From Streptomyces fructofermentans (GTDB lineage: Bacteria; Actinomycetota; Actinomycetes; Streptomycetales; Streptomycetaceae): a stretch of DNA of 64,000 nucleotides. Both the position numbers and the translations under genes were made by a program. Positions within the stretch are counted from its first letter, which is position 1. Every line of letters begins with the position of its first letter. Shown here piece after piece: positions 50,566 to 58,705 of the stretch. Under the pieces are notes generated by a model that did not search any database, was not told the DNA's origin, and saw nothing but the letters and a program-made list of their open reading frames with translations. The DNA lies in NCBI RefSeq assembly GCF_014651055.1, contig NZ_BMWD01000022.1, positions 62,001 to 126,000 of the forward strand, written 5' to 3'.

Positions 50566-51747
50566 ATGGACCAGGTGAACGGACCTACGGCGGCGACGGC
50601 ACCGCGGAGGCGGCTGCGCCCCTTGCGGCGGCCCGTGCGGGGTGGGGAGCCGGGCGACCGGTCCGCCTGGACGCGCGGGCGGGTGCTGTCGGGCCTCGCC
50701 GCCCTGAGCGCTCTCCTGCTGGTGTTCCACCGCGCCGTCCCGAACACCCCTGGCCGCCTCGGCAGCCTCCTGGAGACGTTCCTCCCCTGGCTCGGACTGG
50801 CGGTTCCACTGCTCCTGGTGTCGGCGCTGCTGCGCAGGTCGGCCCTGGCGCTGGTGGCGGTGACGCTCCCGGCGGCCGTCTGGGGAGTCGCGTACGTGGA
50901 CCCGCTGCTGTCCGAGGACACGGAGGCGTACGACCTGGTCGCGGTCCAGCACAACGTCAGTGACGTGAACCCGGACCCCTTGGCCACCGCGCGCGCCCTC
51001 GCGCGGGAGCAGGCGGACCTCATCGCGCTGGAGGAACTGACCCCGGCATCCCTGCCGGTCTACGAGAAGGCTCTGGCACGGGGCTATCCCCACCGGGCGG
51101 TCGAGGGAAGCGTCGGCCTGTGGTCGAGGCATCCGCTGTCGGACATCCGTCCGCTGGACATCAGGCCGGAGGGAGTCGGCGAGGGCTGGAAGCGGGGCCT
51201 GCGGTCCACGGCGCACACCCCTGTGGGCGAAGTCGCCGTCCTCGTCGCCCACTTGCCCTCGGTACGCGTCGGGTGGCACGGCCTCGGCACCGCCCGGCGG
51301 GACGAGAGCGCCGACCTGCTCGGCTCGGCCGTGGCGGGCGAGCAGACCGACCGGCTGATCCTGCTCGGCGACCTCAACAGCACGGTCGCGGACCGGGGCT
51401 TGTCCCCGGTCACCTCGCAACTGGCCCACGGACCGGCGGACTTCCCCTTCAGTTGGCCCGCGGGTCTCCCCGTCTCCCGGATCGACCACGTCATGGCCCG
51501 GTCGGGAACAGTCGGCGCCGTCCGGACCCTCGCCGCCACGGGCAGCGACCATCTCCCGGTCGCCGCCGGCATCACGTTCGGGCCGCGGCGCCCGCCCACC
51601 GGCACGGCACACGGCCAGGACGCGAGGACCGCCGGCCACGACCGGCAGCCCCGGGCCCGGCCCCTCCCTGCACGGCGCTCGGAGGCGCGGCCCCCGCCGA
51701 ACGCTCCCGCGAGGTGCTCCCGGGCGCCGACCCACGAGGCACCGTGA
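50566..51747 (+). CDS. Membrane-anchored EEP-domain phosphatase, VanJ-like
   Basis: 393 residues. Three N-terminal helices (about 40-110) put an endonuclease/exonuclease/phosphatase domain on the outer face. Its motifs are VAVQHNVSD, LIALEELTP (metal Glu), VAHLPS, GDLNST and SDHLPVAAG (catalytic His). This is the layout of VanJ, which gives teicoplanin resistance in S. coelicolor, probably by hydrolysing an undecaprenyl lipid phosphate. A 60-residue basic tail is disordered. No van cluster is nearby. Confidence 0.85.
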   Translation: MDQVNGPTAATAPRRRLRPLRRPVRGGEPGDRSAWTRGRVLSGLAALSALLLVFHRAVPNTPGRLGSLLETFLPWLGLAVPLLLVSALLRRSALALVAVTLPAAVWGVAYVDPLLSEDTEAYDLVAVQHNVSDVNPDPLATARALAREQADLIALEELTPASLPVYEKALARGYPHRAVEGSVGLWSRHPLSDIRPLDIRPEGVGEGWKRGLRSTAHTPVGEVAVLVAHLPSVRVGWHGLGTARRDESADLLGSAVAGEQTDRLILLGDLNSTVADRGLSPVTSQLAHGPADFPFSWPAGLPVSRIDHVMARSGTVGAVRTLAATGSDHLPVAAGITFGPRRPPTGTAHGQDARTAGHDRQPRARPLPARRSEARPPPNAPARCSRAPTHEAP

Positions 51748-51829
51748 GCGCGCGGCGACCCGCGGTCCGGCGCGGCCCACCGGGGCGGCCGTCGGGCCGT
51801 TGTCCGAGGCTGGTGCTTTGATGGGAATC

Positions 51830-52294
51830 ATGACCAGGAGAAGTGTCGTCGTCGAACGGCGTGTCGCCGCCACCCGGGGAGCGGTGTGGGAGGCCATCAC
51901 CGACCTCGCCGGCATGCAGGACGTCCTGAGCGGTGTCCTGAAGGTCGAGGTCCTCACGGACGGGGCGTTCGGCGCCGGCACACGCTGGAGGGAGACCCGG
52001 CGCATGTTCGGCAAGGACGCCACCGAGGAGATGTGGGTGACCCTGAGCGAGCCGACCGAGCGGTACGTGGTGGAGGCGGAGTCCCACGGCTCCCGCTACC
52101 GCTCGGAGTGGGAGCTGCGCGCCGAGGGCCCGGCCACGACGACGATCCGTATGACGTTCTCCGCCGTGCCGACCGGTGGTGCCGCCGGCCTGCTCGCGAA
52201 GATCATGGCCCCGCTCGGTGAGAAGGCGGTCGCCAAGGCCATCGCCAAGGACCTCGCCGATGTCGCCGCGGCCGTGGAGAGCCGCGGCGTCTGA
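51830..52294 (+). CDS. SRPBCC-family protein (START/polyketide-cyclase fold)
   Basis: 154 residues. The start RRSVVVERRVAATRGAVWEAITDLAGMQDVLSGV, a central WELRAEGPATTTIRMTF and a C-terminal amphipathic helix are typical of the ligand-binding SRPBCC fold. Ligand unknown. ATG 51830 has GGGA nearby; ATG 51821 is an alternative. Confidence 0.85.
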   Translation: MTRRSVVVERRVAATRGAVWEAITDLAGMQDVLSGVLKVEVLTDGAFGAGTRWRETRRMFGKDATEEMWVTLSEPTERYVVEAESHGSRYRSEWELRAEGPATTTIRMTFSAVPTGGAAGLLAKIMAPLGEKAVAKAIAKDLADVAAAVESRGV

Positions 52295-52526
52295 GGTCAT
52301 CCTCCGGCCTCGAAGGCAGCCGCCCGGTGCGGCCGGCTCTCCCGTCGGCCCGTCGCGACCTCCGTCGCGCCGAGCGTCCGGCAGGTCCGACCCGTGCCCG
52401 GGCCGGCTGCATTCGGGTCGGCCCGCTCTCGGACCGGCCTGCACGATGAACGACGGTTTCCTCAGGACCGGTTGCCACCTGACGGACCGCTCGCCCCGCG
52501 ACGCCACCCGGTGGCCGCGGGCCCCG

Positions 52527-53795
52527 TCACTCCCCCGGCGCCGCCTTCCGCAGGGCGGTGATGCAGGTGGTGATCGCCTCCTGGAGCTCCTCCAGGCGCT
52601 GGAGCATGTCGTCCTCGTAGATGGTGTCGAGGTCGTCCACGTCGTCGAAGGTCAGCTCCTCGAAGACCTTGGTCGCCTTCTGCAGGCTGCTGTAGAACTT
52701 CGTGCGGCGTTCCTGGAGGCGGAGTTCGGGGTTCGCCTGGATGGTCTGGGCGACGAGGTCCTTCACGGAGTCGTACGCGTCCGACGCCCATTCGCCGGTC
52801 TCCTCGCCCTCGTCCAGCTCGTCGATGAGGGAGAGATGACGCTCGGCCTCGGCGCGCAGCTCGGCGGGGGCATCGATCGTCTGCCCGGCCGGGGTCTTGA
52901 CCTGGCCGTTCTCGACGATCTGCCGGACGTAGCCGATACGGCTGGCCGCCTGCGTCTCGGCGGCGACCGCCTTCTTCAGGTCCTCGGTGCGGGCGATGTC
53001 CCGGGCGAGTCCGGTCTGCAGCACCGGGTCCTCCTGGAGCCGGTCGAGGAGTGCCACCCGGGCCGCCTGAGCCGTGGACGGGTCGGCGAGGATCGCGGCC
53101 CGGAGCGCGGTGGGGTTCTCGGCGACCTCCAGGGCCTTCGTGGGCCGGATGCCCTCGGCCTCGGCCGCCGCGGCGATCGCCGTGCCGCGCTCGGATCCGG
53201 CGCTGGAACGCGAGGTGTAGTACGTGTGCCAGACGTCGGAGTCCGGCAGTTCGACGTCCTGTCCCGGGGCCAGCGCCTCGAAGTAGGGGACCAGACCGTC
53301 GTCGGACGCCTTGTCCCACGCCTTGTAATAGCGCATGACACGCTCGGGCGAGCACCCGGCCAGTTCGGCGAAGGCCTTCGCGGACACCTTCGCGGTGTCT
53401 CCCGCCGCCTCGCCGCCCGGCCGTACGCTGCGCGCCACCTTCAACGCGAACGCCCAGCCACCCGCCCGTACGTACGCCCCGAAGTCCCGGGCGTCCCGGA
53501 CCACCTCGCCGGGCACGTCGTCCGGCACGGCCGCCGCGTCCGCGCCGGCCCCCTGCGGCGCCTCCGCGGCATGCGGGTGCGCGTCGTCCCGCGCGGTCCC
53601 CAGGGGCGCGTCGGCGGCCGGGCTCTGGCCGGGCAGTTCCACCGCCGGACGTCCGTCGCTCGTGTCCACGGCCGTGACCTCTCCGTCCGACGATCCGGGC
53701 TCGACCCAGAACTCCTCGGCTTCTGCGGTCGCCTGTCCGGGCACCGCGTCGGCGGACGGGACGGACGGTTCGGGCTGAGCGGTCACAACGGTCAC
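52527..53795 (-). CDS. Hypothetical protein with a putative helix-turn-helix
   Basis: 422 residues. An acidic, disordered first 95 residues are followed by WAFALKVARSVRPG and KVSAKAFAELAGCSPERVMRYYKAWDKA, which read like a ParB/KorB-type helix-turn-helix. Long charged helices follow (RLQEDPVLQTGLARDIARTEDLKKAVAAETQ) and a C-terminal helical bundle ending CITALRKAAPGE. I do not recognise the family. GTG 53795 has AGGAG ten bases upstream. It is divergent from the KAS III operon and could be its regulator, but this is a guess. Confidence 0.7.
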   Translation of the reverse strand: MTVVTAQPEPSVPSADAVPGQATAEAEEFWVEPGSSDGEVTAVDTSDGRPAVELPGQSPAADAPLGTARDDAHPHAAEAPQGAGADAAAVPDDVPGEVVRDARDFGAYVRAGGWAFALKVARSVRPGGEAAGDTAKVSAKAFAELAGCSPERVMRYYKAWDKASDDGLVPYFEALAPGQDVELPDSDVWHTYYTSRSSAGSERGTAIAAAAEAEGIRPTKALEVAENPTALRAAILADPSTAQAARVALLDRLQEDPVLQTGLARDIARTEDLKKAVAAETQAASRIGYVRQIVENGQVKTPAGQTIDAPAELRAEAERHLSLIDELDEGEETGEWASDAYDSVKDLVAQTIQANPELRLQERRTKFYSSLQKATKVFEELTFDDVDDLDTIYEDDMLQRLEELQEAITTCITALRKAAPGE

Positions 53796-53852
53796 GGGAA
53801 GACTCTCCTGGGAAGGGTCAGGGCTTCAAAGGGCAGCGCGTGCAGCCTATAT

Positions 53853-53862
53853 GAACCGGTTC
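53853..53862. promoter_or_regulatory. Small palindrome in the divergent region
   Basis: GAACCGGTTC is a perfect 10-bp palindrome within the 304-bp gap between the hypothetical and KAS III genes. Function uncertain. Confidence 0.3.
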
Positions 53863-54087
53863 GGGATGCTTTGCTCCCGACCGATCCGGTCGACCGTGAC
53901 AGAGGGACCCCTCGGCGCCACGACTGCCGGCACCGGCTCCATGGTCCCTCACGGCACACCCGGCGGACCGGCCGACCGGCGGAGAGTGAGGTGCCGCACG
54001 CCGCAGCCGGGCAGGCCCGGGCAGGTCGCCCACGCGCGGTGCCGAAGGGGCAGCCCGCCCGCAGATAACTCTCCGCCTCCACTCAAG

Positions 54088-54093
54088 TACGCT
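54088..54093 (+). promoter_or_regulatory. -10 element for a leaderless KAS III operon mRNA
   Basis: TACGCT fits TANNNT and lies six bases before ATG 54100. There is no ribosome-binding site before this ATG, so the transcript likely starts at the codon. Confidence 0.5.
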
Positions 54094-54099
54094 TAGTGA

Positions 54100-55140
54100 A
54101 TGAACGTTTCGAGCGCGGAACTCCCCCAAGTGCGGGGAACGGCCGCCGTGGTGACGGGTGTCGGCGCCCATCTTCCCTCCCGTCGCGTGACCAACGACGA
54201 GCTGTGCACCCGGCTGGACAGCAGCGACGAGTGGATCCGCGAGAGAATCGGGATCCAGGAGCGCCGCCGGGCCGACGCGAGCGTGTCCACGGGTGACCTG
54301 GCCCTGGAGGCCGCGCGCCGGGCGATGCGGTCGGCGGGCGCGACCGACGTCGACGCACTCGTGCTGGCCACGACCACCCCCGACCACCACTGCCCCGCCA
54401 CCGCTCCGGCCGTCGCCCACCGACTCGGACTCCGCGACGCGGTCGCCTTCGACGTGACCGCGGGATGCGCGGGGTTCGTCCACGCGTCCGCCGTCGCCGC
54501 CGGACTCATCAGCGCGGGCAGCGCCCGCAGGGTACTGGTCGTCGGCGCCGAGACGATGTCGGCCATCATCGACTCCGACGACCGCTCCACGGCCCCCCTG
54601 TTCGGCGACGGCGCCGGAGCCATGGTCCTGGAGGCCGGGCCCGAAGGACACGACGGCTGCCTCGGACCCTTCGCGTGGGGCAGCGACGGCTCCCTGGCCG
54701 ACGCCATCGTCATCCCGGCCGGCGGAGCCCGGCAGCGCGACCGCAGGGACACGGCGCCCGCCGGCGACTTCTTCGTTCACATGCGCGGGAACGAGGTCTT
54801 CCGGCACGCCGTGCGCCGTATGAGCCAGGCGGCCCGGGACGCCGTCACAGCGGCGGGATGGACACTCGACGAGGTCGACCGCCTCATCGTCCACCAGGCC
54901 AACGGCCGCATCGGCGCCTCCGTCGCCGACGCCCTCGGCATCCCGCCCGAGCGCACACCGTCCAACATCGCCCACGTCGGCAACACCGCGGCGGCCTCCG
55001 TTCCGCTGCTCCTCGCCCACGCCGCCGACGACGGCCGGCTGAAACCCGGACACCGCGTGCTCGTTGTCGCCTTCGGCAGCGGTCTCGCCTGGGCGGCCAC
55101 CACCCTCGTGTGGCCGCCGGGCATCACCGCGGAGCTGTAG
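54100..55140 (+). CDS. 3-oxoacyl-ACP synthase III-like enzyme (KAS III)
   Basis: 346 residues of the FabH/KAS III thiolase fold. The catalytic triad is intact: Cys123 in DVTAGCAGFVHA, His265 in IVHQANGR and Asn295 in HVGNTAAAS. The C-terminal FGSGLAWAATTLVW is FabH-like. It would condense an acyl-CoA starter with malonyl-ACP. Since an ACP gene and a hydrolase follow at once, it probably makes a dedicated short acyl product rather than housekeeping fatty acids. It is the first gene of a three-gene operon with an apparently leaderless message. Confidence 0.93.
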   Translation: MNVSSAELPQVRGTAAVVTGVGAHLPSRRVTNDELCTRLDSSDEWIRERIGIQERRRADASVSTGDLALEAARRAMRSAGATDVDALVLATTTPDHHCPATAPAVAHRLGLRDAVAFDVTAGCAGFVHASAVAAGLISAGSARRVLVVGAETMSAIIDSDDRSTAPLFGDGAGAMVLEAGPEGHDGCLGPFAWGSDGSLADAIVIPAGGARQRDRRDTAPAGDFFVHMRGNEVFRHAVRRMSQAARDAVTAAGWTLDEVDRLIVHQANGRIGASVADALGIPPERTPSNIAHVGNTAAASVPLLLAHAADDGRLKPGHRVLVVAFGSGLAWAATTLVWPPGITAEL

Positions 55141-55177
55141 AGATCCACCTGCCCAGGAACGTAAGGGAACGAAGCAC

Positions 55178-55411
55178 GTGCTGGAAGAACTCAAAGGCAT
55201 CCTCACCACGCAGGCGGGACTTCCCGCCGCGCCCATCACCGCCGACGCGTCCCTCGCCGACGCCGGCATCGACTCCATGGCCGTGACCGTGCTGTCCATG
55301 CAACTGGAGGACAGGATGGGCCTGTTCCTCACCGAGGACGAACTGTCGTGCGCCCCGACCGTCAGCGCCCTGGCCGACCTCATCGCGAGCCGAGCCGCCG
55401 GGACGCCGTGA
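55178..55411 (+). CDS. Acyl carrier protein
   Basis: 77 residues. The phosphopantetheine site is Ser33 in DAGIDSMAVTVLS. Flanking helices (LEELKGILTTQAGL and ELSCAPTVSALADLIASR) complete the four-helix ACP fold. The site reads DSM rather than the DSL of primary-metabolism ACPs, as often in secondary-metabolism carriers. GTG 55178 is the start, with AAGGGAA upstream. Its stop overlaps the next start (TGATG). Confidence 0.9.
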   Translation: MLEELKGILTTQAGLPAAPITADASLADAGIDSMAVTVLSMQLEDRMGLFLTEDELSCAPTVSALADLIASRAAGTP

Positions 55412-56421
55412 TGCCGACCGCCACTCCCCTCCCCAGGGTCGCCCCCACCGCCGACGTCACCGCACCCCCGGCATGGAACCCGCCCGAATGGAACGCACCC
55501 GCCCGGGCCACGGAGGAACTCGTCCCACTGGAATGGCGCGGCCTGCGCTACACCTGCCGTGTCATCACCTCGGACCGGCCTCCGGTCACCGAGCCCCTGC
55601 TCCTGCTGGGCGGCGCCCTCCAGGACATGTACGCCTGGCCCCGGCTGGAGCGCAGACTCGGCGCCCACATGCCTCTGGTCCTCGTCGACCTGCCCGGTGT
55701 CGGCACGGCCGACGACCTGCCCGCCGAGCAGGGATTCGACGCGCTCGCCGAGGCGGCGCTGCACGTCGTCGACCGGCTCGGCCTGGACCGGATCAATCTC
55801 CTCGGCGCCTCCTACGGCGCGCCGATCGCCTACCGGGCCGCCCTGAGCCGCCCCTCGCTCATCAAGCGCCTCGTCCTGGCCGGGGCCACGCACCGGATGA
55901 ATCCGCGCCTGGTGTCCGACTGCGAGCAGGTGTGGCGGGCCCGCGCCGCGCTGGCGGACGTCACCGACGGAACGCTCTCGGACGCCGGCTCGTACGAGAT
56001 CGCCGAGCGTGCCGTCGCCACACTGCTGAACACCACCCGGAGGGAGCAGGTGTCGCAGGCGCCCACGGTGGCACGGCTGCTGCACCGCCAGTTCGCCCGC
56101 ATCACGCCCGCCGAGGCCCGCAGGCACGCCGTCTGCCACCAGCGTCTGCTCGGCCCGGACCCGCTGCCGTCCGAGAGCATCGAGGCCGTACGCGCCCTGG
56201 TGTTCACCGGGGAGCACGACGACGTCAGCACGCCCGAGGAGAACCGTGCCGTGGCGGCGGCCATCGCCGGGTCCACGTTCCTCCTCGTACGCGACGCCGA
56301 CCACATGGTGCATCTCGAACGGGAGGCCGAGTACGCGGATCTGGTGCTGCGCTTCCTGACCGACCGGCCGCTCGACGGCCTGCACTACACGACACCGCCG
56401 GAGCGCACCGGGCGCCGCTGA
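55411..56421 (+). CDS. Alpha/beta-hydrolase, possible thioesterase
   Basis: 336 residues. Oxyanion region LLLLGGALQDMYAW, nucleophile Ser134 in GASYGAP, acid Asp270 or 271 in TGEHDDVS, and His298 in ADHMVHLE. A Pro-rich N-terminal extension of about 35 residues precedes the fold. Overlap with the ACP stop shows tight coupling, so the natural substrate is probably the acyl-ACP or product made by the two upstream genes. Hydrolysis or cyclising release is plausible. Confidence 0.9.
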   Translation: MPTATPLPRVAPTADVTAPPAWNPPEWNAPARATEELVPLEWRGLRYTCRVITSDRPPVTEPLLLLGGALQDMYAWPRLERRLGAHMPLVLVDLPGVGTADDLPAEQGFDALAEAALHVVDRLGLDRINLLGASYGAPIAYRAALSRPSLIKRLVLAGATHRMNPRLVSDCEQVWRARAALADVTDGTLSDAGSYEIAERAVATLLNTTRREQVSQAPTVARLLHRQFARITPAEARRHAVCHQRLLGPDPLPSESIEAVRALVFTGEHDDVSTPEENRAVAAAIAGSTFLLVRDADHMVHLEREAEYADLVLRFLTDRPLDGLHYTTPPERTGRR

Positions 56422-56887
56422 CACGCGCACGGGGCCCGCGCTCGTCCCCGCCGACGGTGACGGCCGTACCGCGCCCGGCGGGTCCGCCCGGCGGGTCCGG
56501 CCCGGTCGCGGGCCCCTGTCGGTCAGGAGACCGGCCAGGGTCCGCAGCCGGCCCGGGTCCCTCCCCCGGGCCTGGTCCCACCTGCAGGCCGGGTCCCACC
56601 CCGAGGCAGGGCGTCCGGAACGGGATTCCCGGGCTCCGGAAGAGGATTCCGCGGCCCGGGGACCGGCGGACCGGGTTCCCGGAGCCGATCCCGGTACGGA
56701 CAACTCCAACGCCCGACGCATCGATTCCGATCGCCGACTCGTCGCTTGCCGACACCGTCCGATCATCGGGCGTCATTCCCGAAGACACTCCCCCGGCGCC
56801 GGCGACCGCGCGCCTACGGTGCGATCACCGCCGCGGCACGGGAGGCATCTCCCGATCCGCCGCAACCGAGTGACAACAGGAGGCGCA
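56422..56887. other. Intergenic region, G+C-rich low complexity
   Basis: 466 bases with many CCGG and GGATTCC-type near-repeats. No gene with coding bias is seen. It may hold the promoter of the roadblock gene near its right end. Confidence 0.4.
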
Positions 56888-57262
56888 ATGGCGAGTGTGG
56901 AAGTGTCGCTGAAGGAAATGATGACCGCGATCGAGGGCACGCTGGGGGCGGCCATCGTCGACTACACCAGCGGCATGGCCCTGGGCACACTGGGCGGAAG
57001 CAAGGAACTGGACCTGACGCTCGCCGCGGCGGGGAACACGGACGTCATCCGCGCCAAGGTGCGCACGATGGACCAACTGGGCCTCAAGAGCCACATCGAG
57101 GACATCCTGATCACGCTGGAGAGCCAGTACCACCTGATCCGGCTGGTGAGGGCCCGCAACGGCAACGGCCTCTTCCTCTACCTCGTCCTGGACAAGGACC
57201 GCTCGAACCTGGCGATGGCCCGCCACCAGCTCAAGCGCGTCGACGAGCAGCTCGAGGTCTAG
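56888..57262 (+). CDS. Roadblock/LC7-domain protein
   Basis: 124 residues with the MglB/roadblock fold: SLKEMMTAIEGTLGAAIVDYTSGMALGTLGG, a central helix, and YHLIRLVRARNGNGLFLYLVLDKDRSNLAMARHQLKRVDEQ. In Streptomyces such proteins usually partner with small GTPases in conservons; none is next door, so it is a free-standing member. A perfect AGGAGG precedes ATG 56888. Confidence 0.92.
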   Translation: MASVEVSLKEMMTAIEGTLGAAIVDYTSGMALGTLGGSKELDLTLAAAGNTDVIRAKVRTMDQLGLKSHIEDILITLESQYHLIRLVRARNGNGLFLYLVLDKDRSNLAMARHQLKRVDEQLEV

Positions 57263-57291
57263 CTCGCCGGCGCACGGGGCCGACGTGCGCC

Positions 57292-57330
57292 CATGATGTG
57301 AAGACATCTTCAAGTCACCACATCAGCATG
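57292..57330. promoter_or_regulatory. Dyad cluster upstream of arsR-type gene
   Basis: TGAAGA-CA-TCTTCA (57299-57312) is a perfect dyad. GATGTG...CACATC (57295-57300 and 57319-57324) and CATG...CATG add outer symmetry. The layout fits an ArsR-family operator for autoregulation. Confidence 0.55.
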
Positions 57331-57461
57331 ATCCCAAGTCATGGATGCACGCGGCCCCGGGCGAGAAGGATCGGCTTCGACGGGCACGTTCCACGGCGGC
57401 GCCCAAGTGGCGCCGCCGCACCCCTGGAGACCATCCCCGACGCGGCAGGGAGCAGGCACTC

Positions 57462-57827
57462 ATGCAAGTCCCCCTCTATCAGGCCAAGGCGGAGTTCTTC
57501 CGCATGCTCGGGCACCCCGTCCGCATCAGGGTCCTGGAACTGCTCCAGCACGGGCCGGTCCCCGTCCGCGACCTTCTCGCCGACATCGAGATCGAACCGT
57601 CAAGCCTGTCGCAGCAGTTGGCCGTGCTGCGGCGCTCCGGCATCGTCGTCTCGATCCGTGAGGGCTCCACCGTCCGGTACGCGCTGGCCGGAGGTGACGT
57701 CGCCGAACTCCTGCGCGCGGCCCGCCGCATCCTCACCGAGCTGCTGGCCGGGCAGAACGAACTCCTGGCCGAACTGCGGGAGACCGACGCACCCCTGCCT
57801 CCCGTGTCCACCGGCAGCCGTGGCTGA
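57462..57827 (+). CDS. ArsR-family winged-helix regulator
   Basis: 121 residues. Core YQAKAEFFRMLGHPVRIRVLELL, then PVPVRDLLADIEIEPSSLSQQLAVLRRSGIVVSIREGSTVRYALA. The usual metal-binding Cys motif (ELCVCDL) is replaced by RDLLADIEI, so it does not sense metal through that site. A C-terminal helix may dimerise. ATG 57462 lies after a leader with dyads. It converges on the ABC permease gene through a shared terminator. Confidence 0.92.
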   Translation: MQVPLYQAKAEFFRMLGHPVRIRVLELLQHGPVPVRDLLADIEIEPSSLSQQLAVLRRSGIVVSIREGSTVRYALAGGDVAELLRAARRILTELLAGQNELLAELRETDAPLPPVSTGSRG

Positions 57828-57874
57828 GCGCCTCCCGAACCGCGGGACCCAGCCCTCGACCCGCGGCCTCAGCC
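57822..57874. terminator. Symmetric bidirectional terminator spanning both stop codons
   Basis: GGCTGAG (57822-57828) pairs with CTCAGCC (57868-57874), and inside it CCGCGGG (57840-57846) pairs with CCCGCGG (57860-57866). The outer arms contain the stop codons of the ArsR gene and of the convergent permease gene. Confidence 0.7.
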
Positions 57875-58705
57875 CTTCACCGCACCGGCGGTGAGTCCCT
57901 GGACGATGTGACGGCTGGCGAAGGCGAACAGCACCATCGTGGGCAGGATGGTGAGGACCGCCGCCGCGGACATGGAGCCCCAGTCGATGTTGAAGCTGGA
58001 GATGAAGCCGTTCAGGGCGGTGGGCACCGTCTTGTTGCTGTCGCTGTTCATCAGCGTCACCGAAAGGAACAGCTCGTTCCAGCAGTTGACGAAGTTGAAG
58101 ATGAAGGCGGCCACGATCCCCGGGCGCATGACCGGCAGCAGTACGCGGAACAGCGCCCCGAAGCGGGACAGTCCGTCGATCATCGCCGCCTCCTCCAGCG
58201 CGTCCGGGATGTTCTCGAAGAAGCCGCGGAGCATCACCGTGCAGAACGGAATGCAGACGGCGACGTACACGAGGACGAGTCCGAGCCGGTTGTCGACGAG
58301 GTTCAGGTCGGTCATGAGCAGGTACAGCGGTCCGAGGGCGATGAAGGTCGGGATCATCTGTGTGACCAGGGCGGCCATGAGCAGGGCCGACTTGGTGCGG
58401 AACTCGAAGCGGGCCAGCACGTACGCCGAGAGCATCGAGATGACGGTGGCGACCGCGCCCGCCACGGTCGCGACCACCAGGCTGTTGGTGAGGTAGACGC
58501 CGAAGTCGGCCTTGCCGAAGAGCCCTTGGTAGTTCTCCAGCGAGAAGTGCTCGGGCCAGTACGCGATGGGGAAGGCGAAGATGTCGCCCGGCGCCTTCAG
58601 GGACGTGACGGTGATCCAGTAGAGCGGGAAGACAGTGAAGACCAGCCACAGGCCCAGGAAGGTGAACTTGGTGGCCCGGCCGGCCGTGGACTCCTTGCCG
58701 ATCAC
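57869..58705 (-). CDS. Carbohydrate ABC transporter permease (MalG/UgpE type)
   Basis: 278 residues with six membrane helices. The family motif EAAMIDGLSRFGALFRVLLPVMRPG (EAA loop, contacting the ATPase) is complete. The start overlaps the previous permease's stop by four bases (ATGA). It forms the channel with the upstream MalF-type partner. No ATPase gene is in the module, as usual in Streptomyces, where MsiK serves many such transporters. Confidence 0.94.
   Translation of the reverse strand: MIGKESTAGRATKFTFLGLWLVFTVFPLYWITVTSLKAPGDIFAFPIAYWPEHFSLENYQGLFGKADFGVYLTNSLVVATVAGAVATVISMLSAYVLARFEFRTKSALLMAALVTQMIPTFIALGPLYLLMTDLNLVDNRLGLVLVYVAVCIPFCTVMLRGFFENIPDALEEAAMIDGLSRFGALFRVLLPVMRPGIVAAFIFNFVNCWNELFLSVTLMNSDSNKTVPTALNGFISSFNIDWGSMSAAAVLTILPTMVLFAFASRHIVQGLTAGAVKG

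Noticed and set aside
50566..51747. Part of a glycopeptide-resistance cluster
   Set aside because: VanJ-like architecture only; no vanHAX, vanRS or vanK genes are present.
53818..56766. A nearly 1000-codon open frame on the minus strand opposite the KAS III operon
   Set aside because: It is the antisense shadow of well-supported genes with catalytic motifs; its own translation has no domain or sensible start.
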